A DNA stretch of 64,000 nucleotides from Thuidium tamariscinum (Eukaryota > Streptophyta > Bryopsida > Hypnales > Thuidiaceae), in the NCBI GenBank assembly GCA_947034885.2, contig OX344750.2, positions 34,520,821 through 34,584,820 on the forward strand, in the 5' to 3' direction. Below, one piece after another: positions 27,331 through 38,492 of the stretch. The notes beneath the pieces are model-generated. The model saw only the letters and a list, made by a program, of their open reading frames with translations. It did no database searches and was not told the origin of the DNA. The translations under genes and the position numbers were made by a program. Every line of letters starts with the position of its first letter. The first letter of the stretch is position 1.

Positions 27331-28212
27331 ATAACCCTTGAATGCAAAAACTACATTTTTTTGGCAATATAGCAATTTTGGGCAACTTACCACAGATGAA
27401 AATTTCATTTATATTTCTTTTCTTTGAAAATTTCACAAAACATGTGCCCAAGGAGTAGTTTTAAGGGTAAAAAACTTTCATGACTATTGACTACATGGTT
27501 AAAAAGTTATTGTGTGATATGTGATTTTCATTGTTGTGCAAGTAGCTAGGTAGCTTAAAAAACTTCTTTAAAATAAATTTTTTAAGAAAAATTGAAATTG
27601 ATTATTTAGATCTATACATATAGGTATCTTTAAGTCATTCCATTGTGATTAATGACATGAAAGTTATGAGGAGTTTTCAATTTGTTGGGTAAGTATGTTT
27701 TTTAGAGACTTCATACCTACCCACACGCTAAAACTCCTCATAACTTTCATCTCATTGATCCAAATGGAATGATTCAAAGCTTCCTATGTCTATCTAAACC
27801 TAAAGAATCAATTTGAATTTTTGTTTTAAAAAAAAGTGTTGTTTAAAGTAATTCTTTGAGCTACCCAAGCTACCCTCCAAGCAATGAAAATCACATACCA
27901 TACATAGGGACTTCATATTGTCCCACAAACTAAAATTTCTCATTACTTTCATCTCGTTGATCCAAAATGGAATGATTCAAAGCTTCTTGTGTCCATCTAA
28001 ATCTAAAGAATCAATTTCAATTTTTATTTCTTAAAAAAATGTTGTTTAACCATGTAGTCAATAGTTATGAAAGTTGTTGATCCTTAAAGCTACTCCTTGG
28101 TCACATGTTTTGTGAAATTTTCAAAGAAAAACAAACAAACTCCATTTGTACTGAGCTACCCAAAATTGCTATGTTGCCCAAAAAACCCATAGTTTTTGCA
28201 TTTAGAGGATAA
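27331..28212. repeat. Large foldback (long inverted repeat) element, about 880 bp
   Basis: The left end (ATAACCC, AATGCAAAAACTAC, then GCAATATAGCAATTTTGGG) and the complement of the right end (ATTATCC, AATGCAAAAACTA, then GCAACATAGCAATTTTGGG) match, and pairing continues through most of the element to a centre near 27.71 kb. In the right half the block containing CTTTCATCTC and AATGGAATGATTCAAAGCTT is present twice as a direct repeat. The element at 35.5-36.7 kb shares these ends and blocks. Non-coding; a transcript would fold into a long imperfect hairpin. Confidence 0.75.
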
Positions 28213-28777
28213 TGTAGTCATTACGTAGTTGAACTCTTCTTCTTTTTAAATAAAAATTGAGCTCTGAACTTGACTTACATCCTTATAATCTTATTTCTTA
28301 ATGATGGTGTTAGGTTTACTAATATACAATGGCAATGACAAAAAAATGGTCATATGTTGGTAGGTGTTGTTGCATGTTTACTTTGAAAACATTCACTACT
28401 TTTATACTCTAGCATTTTTCGTCCCCTCTATCATCACTCTTTTCCAATAAACCATTGCCAAACTGCAATAATTCAAGACAAGTAGAAGCCAAAAATCAAC
28501 TTATAAATTTTGAATTCTTGCTAGTATCTATAAAGATGCATGGGTATGTTGTCTTCTTGCTTTCCTCATTAATACCTACATATAGCTAGAGTTCATTCAT
28601 ATTTGTCTAATTAAACTATGTTCACACTTGGGCCTAGCAAGCTTTTTTTGTAGTGATGGTATATGACTTTTTCAATAGGTGTTTAGATCATTGTTCTTTC
28701 ATCAATACCAAACCAAAGTCAATATAGAGCTAGCAATAGCGAGAGCAATAGTTACAAGTGGTGTTTACTAGACATGT

Positions 28778-29075
28778 CCCGGGGAGGACACTTCTTGTAT
28801 ATTTGGGGGACCCACGTGCGGCGGTGGGGTATTTTTAGGGGGGCTATCAATTACTTGTAATCATTACTTGGCAACATTAAAAGAGCCCCTATTTTACCAT
28901 AAAGCAGAAAAATCAGCCATATTATCATCCCTATTTTATTTTTAAAACTCCTTGCCTTTATAATGTCCCCTATTTTATATGTAAATTTTTTATAAATTTT
29001 ACCTAAGATTATTTAAATGTACCCTATATTCCGCCACACGTAGGTTATTAAAAAACGGGAAGTGTCCTCCCCTAG
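28778..29075 (-). mobile_element. hAT-like MITE, copy B, inverted (298 bp)
   Basis: Same family as copies A and C but in opposite orientation: starts CCCGGGGAGGACACTTC and ends AAGTGTCCTCCCCTAG. Perfect 8-bp flanks AGACATGT at 28,770-28,777 and 29,076-29,083. Non-coding. Confidence 0.93.
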
Positions 29076-29421
29076 AGACATGTTTAGGACAATTCATTAT
29101 TCTTTGATATTGCAAGTTGTTATCACCTAAGTTTGAATTTATCAATTTTATAGATTCTAGAAGAATATGACAATCTTTCCATAATGCAAGGAGATATGGC
29201 AACTAGATAACACTTCCAAAATATATTCAATGAACTTCATGACTTACTTGAAAAGTCATTCATTTTTTGTATTTATAAGTGGATAGAAAAATTCTTCACA
29301 TATACATGTAAAGTGGTATGAAGTTAAAAAAAACATTTCAAATATGTAAATTAGAATTAGTAGGAGCTCAACTCATTATGGATAAGTCATAAGTAGGAAT
29401 TGTGTTCAAAATAGAATTTCA

Positions 29422-29741
29422 GACCTCATTTAAGCATAGTAGAATAATTTTGTCAAAAAAATTGGAATAGGAAAATTGGAAAATCAAGCTAACTTTCATT
29501 TCTAAAAATCTATTTTGTATTTTGAGCCTCCAATCAAAAGTAAAGGACAAATTTCAAAGAGGGGTTGGAAGGGACACTTTCTTTGACATTTTTAAACATC
29601 TCCTTTGAATATTGTCTACAACTTTTGATTGGGCTCTCAAATGTATAAATGAATTTTTGGAGATGAAAATGAGCTTGCTTTGAAAAAAAATTTGGTTCAA
29701 AAGTTTTTTGAAAATTTATTCCACTATGCTTGAATGAGGTC
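29422..29741. repeat. 320-bp foldback element
   Basis: Left arm from GACCTCATTTAAGCATAGT (29,422 on) and right arm ending ATGCTTGAATGAGGTC (to 29,741) are imperfect complements for about 125 bases each, with a spacer of about 65 bases around 29,550-29,615. Internal matches include CCAATCAAAAGT in the left arm against ACTTTTGATTGG in the right. No open frame. Most simply an old MITE without an obvious target duplication. Confidence 0.7.
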
Positions 29742-30055
29742 CAAAGGTCAAATTGACAAATTAATTCTTATGTTATGACAATGAGCACTCAAACCGTCAT
29801 CTTCACATTATTTCATACCCTTCGAAGATTCATTATGGAAAATGAATTTCATCATAAAAGTAACATCCCCACCTTTGGATCATACCAATGTTAATGAATC
29901 ATTTCCATCATTGTGCTATCAATTTTTTTAGTGTTAGATGGTTAGTTAATATTAGTATTGAAGTTTACTTTATTTACCATGATGCATGGATGGATTTTAT
30001 GGATGAGAATTCTAGAGGAAAAAAGGTAGATTCTATAAAAATTATTGCCCTAGGT

Positions 30056-30352
30056 CTAGGGCAGGACACTTCCTGTTTTTTAATAACCTACGTGCGGTTT
30101 AGATAGGGTACATTTAAATAATCTTGGGTAAATTTTATAAGAAATTTATATATAAAATAGGTGACATTAAAAAGGTAAAGTGTTTTAAAAATAAAATAGG
30201 GATGATAATATGGCTGATTTTTTTGCTTTATGGTAAAATAGGGTCTCTTTTAATGTTGTCAAGTAATGATTACAAGTAATTGATAGCCCCCCTAAAAATA
30301 CCCCACCGCCGCACGTGGGTCCCCCAAATACACAAGAAGTGTCCTCCCCGGG
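30056..30352 (+). mobile_element. hAT-like MITE, copy C (297 bp)
   Basis: Begins CTAGGGCAGGACACTTCC and ends AAGTGTCCTCCCCGGG, in the same orientation as copy A and very similar to it by eye along the whole length. Flanked by the 8-bp duplication CCCTAGGT at 30,048-30,055 and 30,353-30,360. Non-coding. Confidence 0.93.
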
Positions 30353-30360
30353 CCCTAGGT

Positions 30361-31214
30361 TTGTAACGACTACTAACCTTAAATGACCCTACTAATTATG
30401 CCAATCTAAATCAAAACAAATGTTTCTATAAAACTTGTGACTCTCTATCTTTGTCAAAGGTATTATGAATTTATAACCATTGTTAGCAAACATCAAGTAT
30501 AAATGTACCCTTAGCAAAATAATTGTCTCTCAAGGATGGATAGATGTTAGGTAGTGTAGCATGTGATAGGAAGAATGGTTGGTTGCCTTGTTGACATTTT
30601 TGAAAAATTTCAAAAAAAATTCAAAGTAAAGAGAAATGTGATAATTGGAGAGAGAAATGAAGATTTTATTTTTTTGACGAAGTAAATTTTTTTAATAATT
30701 TTGTGAAGTGTATTGTCTAGTTGCCCCAAAACAATCTTTAGACCACCAAAAATTGTATCCATATTGGTCATGTTGCCACCTAAAGCAGTTACAATATTTT
30801 CTAACATGGCTATGACATAAGGATTAAAAGAGTTACTTCATGTTATGACTTTATATTAAAAAGGTGGAAGTTTCTGAAGCAATCACTAATAATTCTATCA
30901 TTGTCACCCAAAGCATTGATTTCAGCCACCAACCAACCTAATAAAGTCCCAACCCTTTTTATTAGAGAAAGTTAGTTGTAGGTTGATGCAAGATTGTAAT
31001 GTGCGGTTTTGTCTTAGGCAACCTTTGCTTATCATGAGTTAGTTTACTTTAGCCACCTCTTCAAAAGTTCAACTCCAAATTATGCTGCTACTTATAACAA
31101 ATTAAATCACTTAATGTAGACTTCACATAAATCACAATTTTGTTTGGAAAATTATGACGTAGAACCACCTAAACCTGATCACTTAAACAATTCTAGAACA
31201 ATTTATGAGGAATA
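30361..31214. other. AT-rich spacer, nothing recognised
   Basis: AT-rich, stop-dense sequence. No gene or bounded repeat is visible. Confidence 0.55.
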
Positions 31215-31588
31215 TGAGGCTATGCAAATTTTTCTCATGTAAATAGATAGGAAATATGGGGATTGCAAAATTTTTATAATTTTATTCCCAAAACTAAAAT
31301 TACTATGATTTTTGGAAGCCAAAAAATGCATTGAATCTACAGCCAATCTCTAAAATCTTTCAATTTGGATCATAGCCAAGACTACTATTCTACTTGGTAC
31401 TTTCTACACACTTTATGACACTTTGGGACATGTGTCATGATTTTATTAGTTCCAACCTTGAAAATAGAAATAAATGTACATTCCAAGCTTTGATTGGAAA
31501 TCTCTTCTAGCCTTGGTTGGAAATAACTGCATCCTACAAGTTGGATATAGGTCCTTGGTCAAGAAAAGGTGGTGCTATCTTGAGGATT
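31215..31588. repeat. Dispersed repeat family R, copy 2
   Basis: Aligns by eye with the R copies at 22.98, 40.74 and 42.9 kb, sharing AATATGGGGATTG, CTTTCTACACACTTTATGAC-type text and GGTTGGAAATAACTGCATCC followed by TTGGTCAAGAA. The Mutator-like MITE copy 2 begins directly at its right end, as MITE copy 1 does beside R copy 1. Confidence 0.65.
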
Positions 31589-31820
31589 GCTATTATGTGA
31601 GCATAAAAGTATGAGCCTATGAGCCTAGAAGACTATATAGTATATATCTATGATATAAGTATTTATACTATAGTAACCTTCTATGTTAATAGTGTATATA
31701 TGCTATAAGTACCTATATTATAGTTGTTTATGTTATAAACACCTTCAATGGTTGCATGATACATACTTATACGTATGCTCAAGGCTCACATGCTTACACT
31801 TTTGTGCTCACGTACTAGCA
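31589..31820 (+). mobile_element. Mutator-like MITE, copy 2 (about 232 bp)
   Basis: Begins GCTATTATGTGAGCATAAAA and ends CTCACGTACTAGCA; interior matches the copy at 23.7 kb, including TATAAACACCTTCAATG and the subterminal GAGCCTATGAGCCTAG block. No target duplication could be recognised here, so the ends are approximate. Confidence 0.7.
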
Positions 31821-34800
31821 CCGTTTGTGTCAATATAAAATGTTATAGTCATACTCCAAATTGCATCATGCATCCACTTATTGGATGTATAGTATGGTTT
31901 TCATCCACAACCAAGCGGTTTTATCTAATATTTTTTTAAATTTCAAAGTTGTCTAGCGATTTCATCCAAGTTTTTTAGCATTTTCTGTAGTGTTTTTTAG
32001 CCAAATTATTATTTTTGGTGCAATCTGACACTAAAGTAGAAGGCTCTTAAATGGAGTAGGTTTTAAAATGGTGGCCTACCTTAAATGTACAATATTTATA
32101 CATGTTGCTTTTTCATAGCCTTTAGCACTGTACAGATAGCGTACAGTTTAGCTAGTGCACCATTTTAGAGCCCTATGCCCTTTCAACTTCAAAATTTGAT
32201 AACTAATTCTACAAAGCTCAAAAGAATATGAAATGACTTGGGTTAAATGTCAATTCTACTTCTCTTTCAAGGAAAATTTACTGAAAAACATTTCCAAAAG
32301 TTTTACCTCCCTGAAATTCTGTTTCAGTTCTTATGGCCTATTCTCACTTGGCCTTAGGAATTTCATAAGAGCGATAGTTCTAATGTGTACAACCGTGCAC
32401 GTTCACACCAATGTCCAGTTTTATCCCCCGAACCTACGTGGAGTCCTTGCTGGAGAAGTTGTAAGAGCGTTGTTAGGTGGAAAGTTGCTGAGCGTCAGGA
32501 GAAAACTTCGGCTTCAACACCAGGTTTTTCGTAGTAGTTCCTTTTTATCAAAACGAAGATTTTAGAAAGTCTTGTGACTTTAGCAGCGCTGTTTTCTAAT
32601 CTCTGGTGAGTAGCTCCATTACAAAAGAGCAGATTGTGGATGGTTGGTGAAATTTTGGATTTGGCTAGCTCGAAACTGAAAGAACTACTAGCTGGCAGGA
32701 TGTCAAGAAGAGACTAGTATGATTCAATTCGTTTTAATCAACATTGGAAATTGTTTTCTAGATTATAGCATGTACAAATAATCAGATTCTTATTTTTAAA
32801 TATCTTGTGTCCTTGAAGAAAAGTTTTTTTACACCTCAATAATTATTTAGACTGTTTTCTAGACTGTTTTGATGTCCTTACACAAGAATAAGCTTGGGTA
32901 ACAAGCCTCTGGAAGCCTCTGGAGAGATTGTGGGGAAGGACATTGTGATTGAGGGGAAGTGAAGTGGAGGAGGGGACTATCGTACATGTAGGTTAGTTTT
33001 GTAAATAACTTAGGAAAATTTGGAAGATGTCAAAATTTTTAAAATTATTTAGAACTATTTCTAAAATTTGAAAAAAAGTTATTGAAAAAACTAGAAAAAT
33101 GAACACATTTATGCATGAACAAAAAGAATCTATTTAAAATTAGGAGTGTCCACATAAAGTACTGGAAACGAAAAAAATTATATTTGCCTACCAAATTGCT
33201 GAACTGAGAAAAGTAAAAAAAAATGCTTGAAAAATAAAATATTGTAGATGTGCAATGTCGTAAGCCTAGAGGGGGGCAGTCTTCCTTAAGTGCAGTGGTT
33301 CCTGATGTGAACTTCTCTGGCCATCATATCATTTTTGCCTTGCTGGCACTTTTTTGAAACACCTGGAAACTACGTAAAGTCACAGATGTGAACAATAGGG
33401 TGTTACATACTTCCTAGTAATCACCAATCCTACAATTTTATAAATCACATATTCTCACAACAACAGTGATGAGTGTTAATTTTTACCATCGATCCTACAT
33501 AGAGCCAAGTGAGAATGTACCTTTAGATGGTCCATTATAGGACCTCTTACCTTAGAAACACCTGGTGCAGACCTCAAAAAAAAAAGAGATCTGCTGCCCT
33601 CTTGGCATTGGCCCCAATATAGTCAGATTGCAAATCAGGGTCGTAATATAATATAATATAATATAATTGTCTCCCTTAAAAAAAGCTGGTGGACTTACAA
33701 TGGGCTTCCTATCTCAGTGTAGCACGGCCTATTTCTGAGGTCTGACAAGACTGCAAGATTGGTGGCATGGATTCTGGCGCACTGTCTTGTAGGAAGATTG
33801 CTGCCTTTGCTTTGGAAGAAGGGACAACTGCATTTCACTAACTTAACTGAAGGTTGTGGATCCATTTTTGGTTGCCAATCCAAGAGTGAGTTTATCATAA
33901 TAAATATAACTTGTGATGTGTTGTGGTTATCCACCACAATCAGTCGTCCCTCTCTTTTGATTCTCAGTGGGGGGGAAGAGAAGTTGACTCCACTCATTCT
34001 GCAATCACAACACCATCATACTGGCTGGTTCCAACCTTATTTTAAATGATCGACAGAAACAGGAAAATTATGGTACAAATGGTCACTTCAGGTCGGTGTC
34101 CATTGATGCGGCAGGCTGCAAGGAAGCTTTATCGCCTGGGATGGGATGATACAGGAGTACTTACATCAACAACAAATTGTACTGCTGATTTGATATTTAT
34201 ATGATACGCAACTTGTCTGTCTGGACACCTTCTTTTTCCACTTTTTCAAAAATGCACTGTAACTTCAACTCTACTAAAGGTAGACCAAAAAAATCTGACA
34301 GTTTCATAACTTTATTAGAAAATATCATGTGCAAAACAAATGTAGTCATTTTCATTTCATTTAGAAAACAGAGTGAAAGAAGGACTGTGAAGTGTGAAAA
34401 TAAGGGATGGGTAAGGACTGTGATGCTATTTTTCAAGTAAACTTGATTACTATTATTGAACATAAATGATGTTTAGTAGGTTTTATTGGCAATGGAAAGA
34501 GGATTCCAACAAGCTTTGAAATGAATTATTTGAACATTGTATGAAAAGGTTATGAATTTCAAAGTATTCTCTCTTAGTATACTCAAAATCAAAATTAAAC
34601 CCTCAAAGAGTTTCATTTTCAAATTCTATACATCTTGTCTAATGAACATCTAGGAAAAAATTGGACTCTTATTGGTTTAGATGTAGATGTTGCATTTTAG
34701 CAATGTTGATTGCAAGTGTATATACCTTACATGGTTACACACGTGTTCAATGACAAACTTGTTATCCCTTTTGTTGAGACATATATCTTTTTTTTAAACT

Positions 34801-35495
34801 ACTTTCTTTGAACTCCCTATTACTTCCTTTGTCCTACTAAAAACCTCCAAATGAGGCAAAACCTTTGTCCCACTAGAAAGCTCTGTTTCTTGATTTTGAT
34901 TGTTGTATAAATGTTTGTTGTGTTGAAAGATCTTGTACATGCAAGTGAAACAATTTGAAAGCATTCCTTTGGCCTAGCAAGCTTTGCCTTGTCCATATGT
35001 GGCACCTTCAATTAATTGCTTTCTCAAATCATAGTGTTGACAATGCATTTAGTGACCACTTCATTGCTACAAAAAAATTTGTTCGTGAAGTGGGCTAGGT
35101 TTCCTTATTGTTGATATTTAGGTTGAAGAACATATTTTTAGAATGTCACCACCCTTTAAATCATCTAAAATGATAAAGTTGGCAATGTTTAAAAATTATG
35201 CTCAAATGCCATATTTCTATATGGATTTTGGGTGCCTAAATGATGATGTCTAAGATTTTGCATAGATTTAAGGGACATGTTACTTGTTCTTGAAAGCATT
35301 TTTTGCAAGGACTATGACTAAAAATGCAATTAACCTCTCAAAGAAAAGATTTTTGGAGGTTGTTAAAGAGATAGAGGGAATATTTTAGATATCTCAAGAA
35401 TTTGTTAAGGCTACATATGCCAATAAAATGGTTCCAAACCTATGAAAACTACGCTTGTTCCTTGGTATGTTCATAGACTCTAGGAGAAGGAAGTT
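31821..35495. other. Spacer with no supported gene; one microsatellite
   Basis: A moderately less AT-rich stretch (about 32.3-34.1 kb) contains open frames of 110 codons at 32,233 (+) and 96-100 codons near 33.7-34.0 kb on both strands, but none has a recognisable domain or continues through plausible splice sites. A short TAATA microsatellite lies at 33,643-33,667. These pieces may be relics of genes or old insertions; I cannot assign them. Confidence 0.5.
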
Positions 35496-36662
35496 TTAAC
35501 CCCTAAAGGGCCGCAACTATGTTTCCACCAAAACTGCTCCAAAACTATCATTTCTAGGAGAGCTACCAAATTTCAGAAAAAAAAACTTTTTTTGACACAT
35601 GTAACCGTAAGATCTCTTAGTGCACTAGTTTGGAAAGATGTAGAAAAAATTTCAGAAATTTCCGCCATGTAGATTGCAAGATATTAGTGTTTGAAGTTAC
35701 AAAAATCATTTTTTTCCACTGCGAAAATCCGGGCAGCTGCACTTCAGAAGGTCACATTTGTATGCAAAAATGTCCAAAATGGTTGCAACTCTTTGGATTT
35801 ATTCTCCAATTCAAGTTGTCTACATGCTTGAAAATTTTCATATCATTTAGAATTGTACAATATGTAAAAAAAAATAGTAAGAAGAAAGAAGTAGAGAATG
35901 ATTCAAAATACAAAAATGGTAACAATTTATTTATTGAATTGAAAAATGCCAATCCCAATGGTTCAAATGTTGTAATAAACAATCTACACCCAATGTTTTT
36001 ATTTTTTTTCAAAAATATTGAAAATTGAGTAGAATAAAGGACTTCAAAGTTTATTTTAGCACTAGAAGAAATCCCTGTTATTTTCTGCGCAGCATGTCAG
36101 GTAGATTGTGTTGATGCCGCGTCGCTGAAAACGCGGAAAAAACACAATAAAACGCGTTTTCAGTGTTTTTCTGCGTTTTTTCCTGCATTTTTTCAGGGTT
36201 TTCCTACGTTTTCAGCAATGCAATCTCAACACAATCTACCTGACGTACTGCGTTGAAATTAACAACGTTTTCAGTGTTTTTCTTTTAGTGTAGAGAAGAG
36301 AATCCATAACTACCTGCAAACTAAAATCCTTCATAACTTTTGACTCATTAATCCAAATGGAATGATTCAAAGCTTTACATGTATATATAAATCTATAAAA
36401 CCAATTTCAAATTTTTTATTTCCAAAAAAAGTGATTTTTTCTGATCTGCCCAAACTGCCGGAGTTGAGAAACAAACAATGTTTTATGCGATAACTTTTCA
36501 ACCATGTAGTCAAAAGTCACGAAAATTGTTGGGCTTTGAAGATACTCCTTGTCCACACCTTCTATTAAATTTTGGTTCCAAAATATGGAAATTTGTAGCC
36601 ACACTTACCTGCCCAAAATCGCTATGTTGCCAAAAAAGGCATGTTGGTCGTTTAGGGGTTAA
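35496..36662. mobile_element. TIR-bounded element of about 1.2 kb carrying a nested CACTA MITE
   Basis: Left end TTAACCCCTAAAGGG and right end TTTAGGGGTTAA are inverted copies. The right part (36,300-36,660) shares CCAAATGGAATGATTCAAAGC, ACCATGTAGTCAA and GCTATGTTGCC blocks with the 27.3-28.2 kb foldback, so the two belong to one family. A 132-codon open frame at 35,630-36,028 (+) is Lys/Phe/Asn-rich with no domain I recognise. The CACTA element at 36,060-36,290 is inserted within it. Confidence 0.6.
36060..36290. mobile_element. CACTA-type MITE (231 bp) with TAG target duplication
   Basis: Left terminus CACTAGAAGAAATCCCTG; complement of the right terminus CACTAAAAGAAAAACACTG. These match the CACTA-AAGAAA form of plant En/Spm-like ends. 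Both flanks carry TAG (36,057-36,059 and 36,291-36,293), the 3-bp duplication expected. Inside are a second inverted pair around GTCAGGTAGATTGTGTTGA and several ACGCGGAAAA/AAAACGC motifs that look like subterminal transposase-binding repeats. No coding capacity. Confidence 0.9.
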
Positions 36663-37301
36663 ATTTGGTTCTCTAAATTTTTGCAATAGAGATGTTGGAT
36701 TCAACTTCGTCATCATGGAAATCATCCTTTTTAGTACCTTTGTGTACCATTTGCTCAAAAAAAACAAGAGCAATCATTGGAGGTCAAAATTTTGTATAAT
36801 TTCCATACAAAAGTCCAAAGATGAACATTTGTACTTTCATCTTATATAAAAGGATTTTCTATCATCCATTAGACACCTAGTGTCAACAACATTATTAGGT
36901 TAATTCTTGAAAACATTGTCATTTAGGGCTTTTTCTTTTTGACTTTTTAGTATTGCATTGCACCAAAAAATAATAATTTGGCCCAAAAAATGGCAACATG
37001 TCATATTTGCCTAGTAAAGTGATATTTTCTATCCAACATGTGAATAAACCTTGAAATTTGTTTAATTTTATATAATTTGAAAGAAAGAATCTTGCTCACA
37101 CTGCTAGAAAATGGGTTTGTCTACAATGCCTCCCTCCTTTTAGTATTACCAACATTTGTGAAAATTACAACTTGTATTCAATGGTACATATAAGAAATGA
37201 ACCTTCACAATTGCTTTTAGAGATGCTTCATCTCATAGAACTTGAATTACTTATATGATTTCTTGCTTTCTCTTCACCCCATTGCAAAAAATCTTTGACT
37301 A
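36663..37301. other. AT-rich spacer with a dispersed repeat fragment
   Basis: Part of this interval (about 36,690-36,910) resembles 53,040-53,260, sharing AAGATGAACATTTG, CATCTTAT and CATTAGACAC text. No gene is visible. Confidence 0.45.
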
Positions 37302-37482
37302 TCATAACATTCTGTAGCACATTGTAACTCTGCCTTTTCTCTACAATGAAGGGTGTGGCATATTCCACACCCCACAGCCAATCATGTCTTCTTACATCAG
37401 TAGTTACTAATGAAACACTGTTGAGGTGTGGAATATTCCACATCCTTCAGAAGGCAGAGTCATCCAATGCTACTAAATGTTA
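37302..37482. repeat. 181-bp foldback hairpin
   Basis: Left arm ATCATAACATTCTGTAGCAC ... ACTCTGCC ... GGTGTGGCATATTCCACACC pairs with the complementary right arm GGTGTGGAATATTCCACATCC ... GGCAGAGT ... ATGCTACTAAATGTTATGAT. The GTGTGGnATATTCCACAC core is itself a palindrome and occurs in both arms. Small enough to be a MITE or the foldback of a small-RNA precursor; no expression evidence is available. Confidence 0.7.
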
Positions 37483-38492
37483 TGATTTTACAACAATTCT
37501 CTATGAAATGATAGATAATTCCAAATTCTTGTATGATTTGAAATTATTCATTATTCACTTGATATGAAGTCAAAGTGCTCTTCAATATGCTTCCAACACA
37601 ATTTGACGTTTCAAAATCAGTTCATTTTTGGGCATGCTAGAGCTTCCTAAAGTTGTTGAACTTTATAGTAAAAAATTTGTAAGGTTCCTGTACCCGACTG
37701 TACAGATAAACCAAGTTTCCGATACACATTCAGTGATTCAACACCAACCTCGCTGGGAACCCTACAAATCGAAACTTCTAATTATTACGAGCGTCTTAGG
37801 ACCAACTGTCAGCAAAGTACTCCGTATGCACTAGAAATTTCTCCAGGCTGCAAAGTCAAACTGGCTTCCAACAAGAAGTCAAGCTGCCTCAAGTAGTTCA
37901 ACGAATTTAGTTGACGAAAAAGCCTACACGTCAGTAGTAGACCCAACTTTTAGTTCTCGTCGATTCAGATCAGTTCGGCTTCTGTTATCGGGAAAAGCAG
38001 ATTGTTCAAGTGCCCACTCGTTCCATGCCGGCTCGTGTCTACTGCATGTTCTTGCTCTTCCACAAAGTCTCTCCCTTAATTTGGGAAGCAATGGAGCCAT
38101 GTAGCAAACCTGATCCACAAGAATGATTTGCTAAGTACTACTTTTCCACAAGAAATCAGTCCTTGCACTGTCCTTGAACACTACACAAGGTGTGCTCTCT
38201 GAGGTGCTAACGAAACGAAGCAAATCCAAAAGTAGAATGCAAACTGGAGGAGAACAAGAAACACTGTTGATCACCACAACTGGAAACGCTGGTTAGCAAA
38301 ACCAATCAACTATGACCGACATCCAAGTTCAGAGGTAGCGTTGATTGGCAAAATCGGGGATTTAGTTAGTGCCAAATTTGCATGAGGAAGTCCTCTGTGA
38401 TACACAGATATAAAATGCGATAATTACAATCGGAGACAAACAAGGATTTGGAATCGAAAAGAATGTCCTTGAGTGCTGTTACATCTCACTCT
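37483..38492. other. Downstream region of the 38.5-kb gene
   Basis: From about 37.68 kb the sequence is less AT-rich and may contain the 3' untranslated region of the minus-strand gene ending at 38,493. A 64-codon minus-strand open frame (37,924-38,118) has no recognisable motif and is not called. Confidence 0.4.

Noticed and set aside
32233-32565. 110-codon plus-strand open frame
   Set aside because: No recognisable motif, ordinary composition for a chance frame and no plausible splice partners.
33695-34049. Overlapping 96-100 codon frames on both strands
   Set aside because: Neither has a domain or exon context; may be gene relics but cannot be supported.
35630-36028. 132-codon frame inside the 1.2-kb TIR element as a transposase
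   Set aside because: No catalytic or DNA-binding motif; Lys/Asn/Phe-rich translation typical of AT-rich DNA.
37924-38118. 64-codon minus-strand frame as a last exon of the plastid protein gene
   Set aside because: The five called exons end in a natural stop at 38,493 and the phase does not require another exon.
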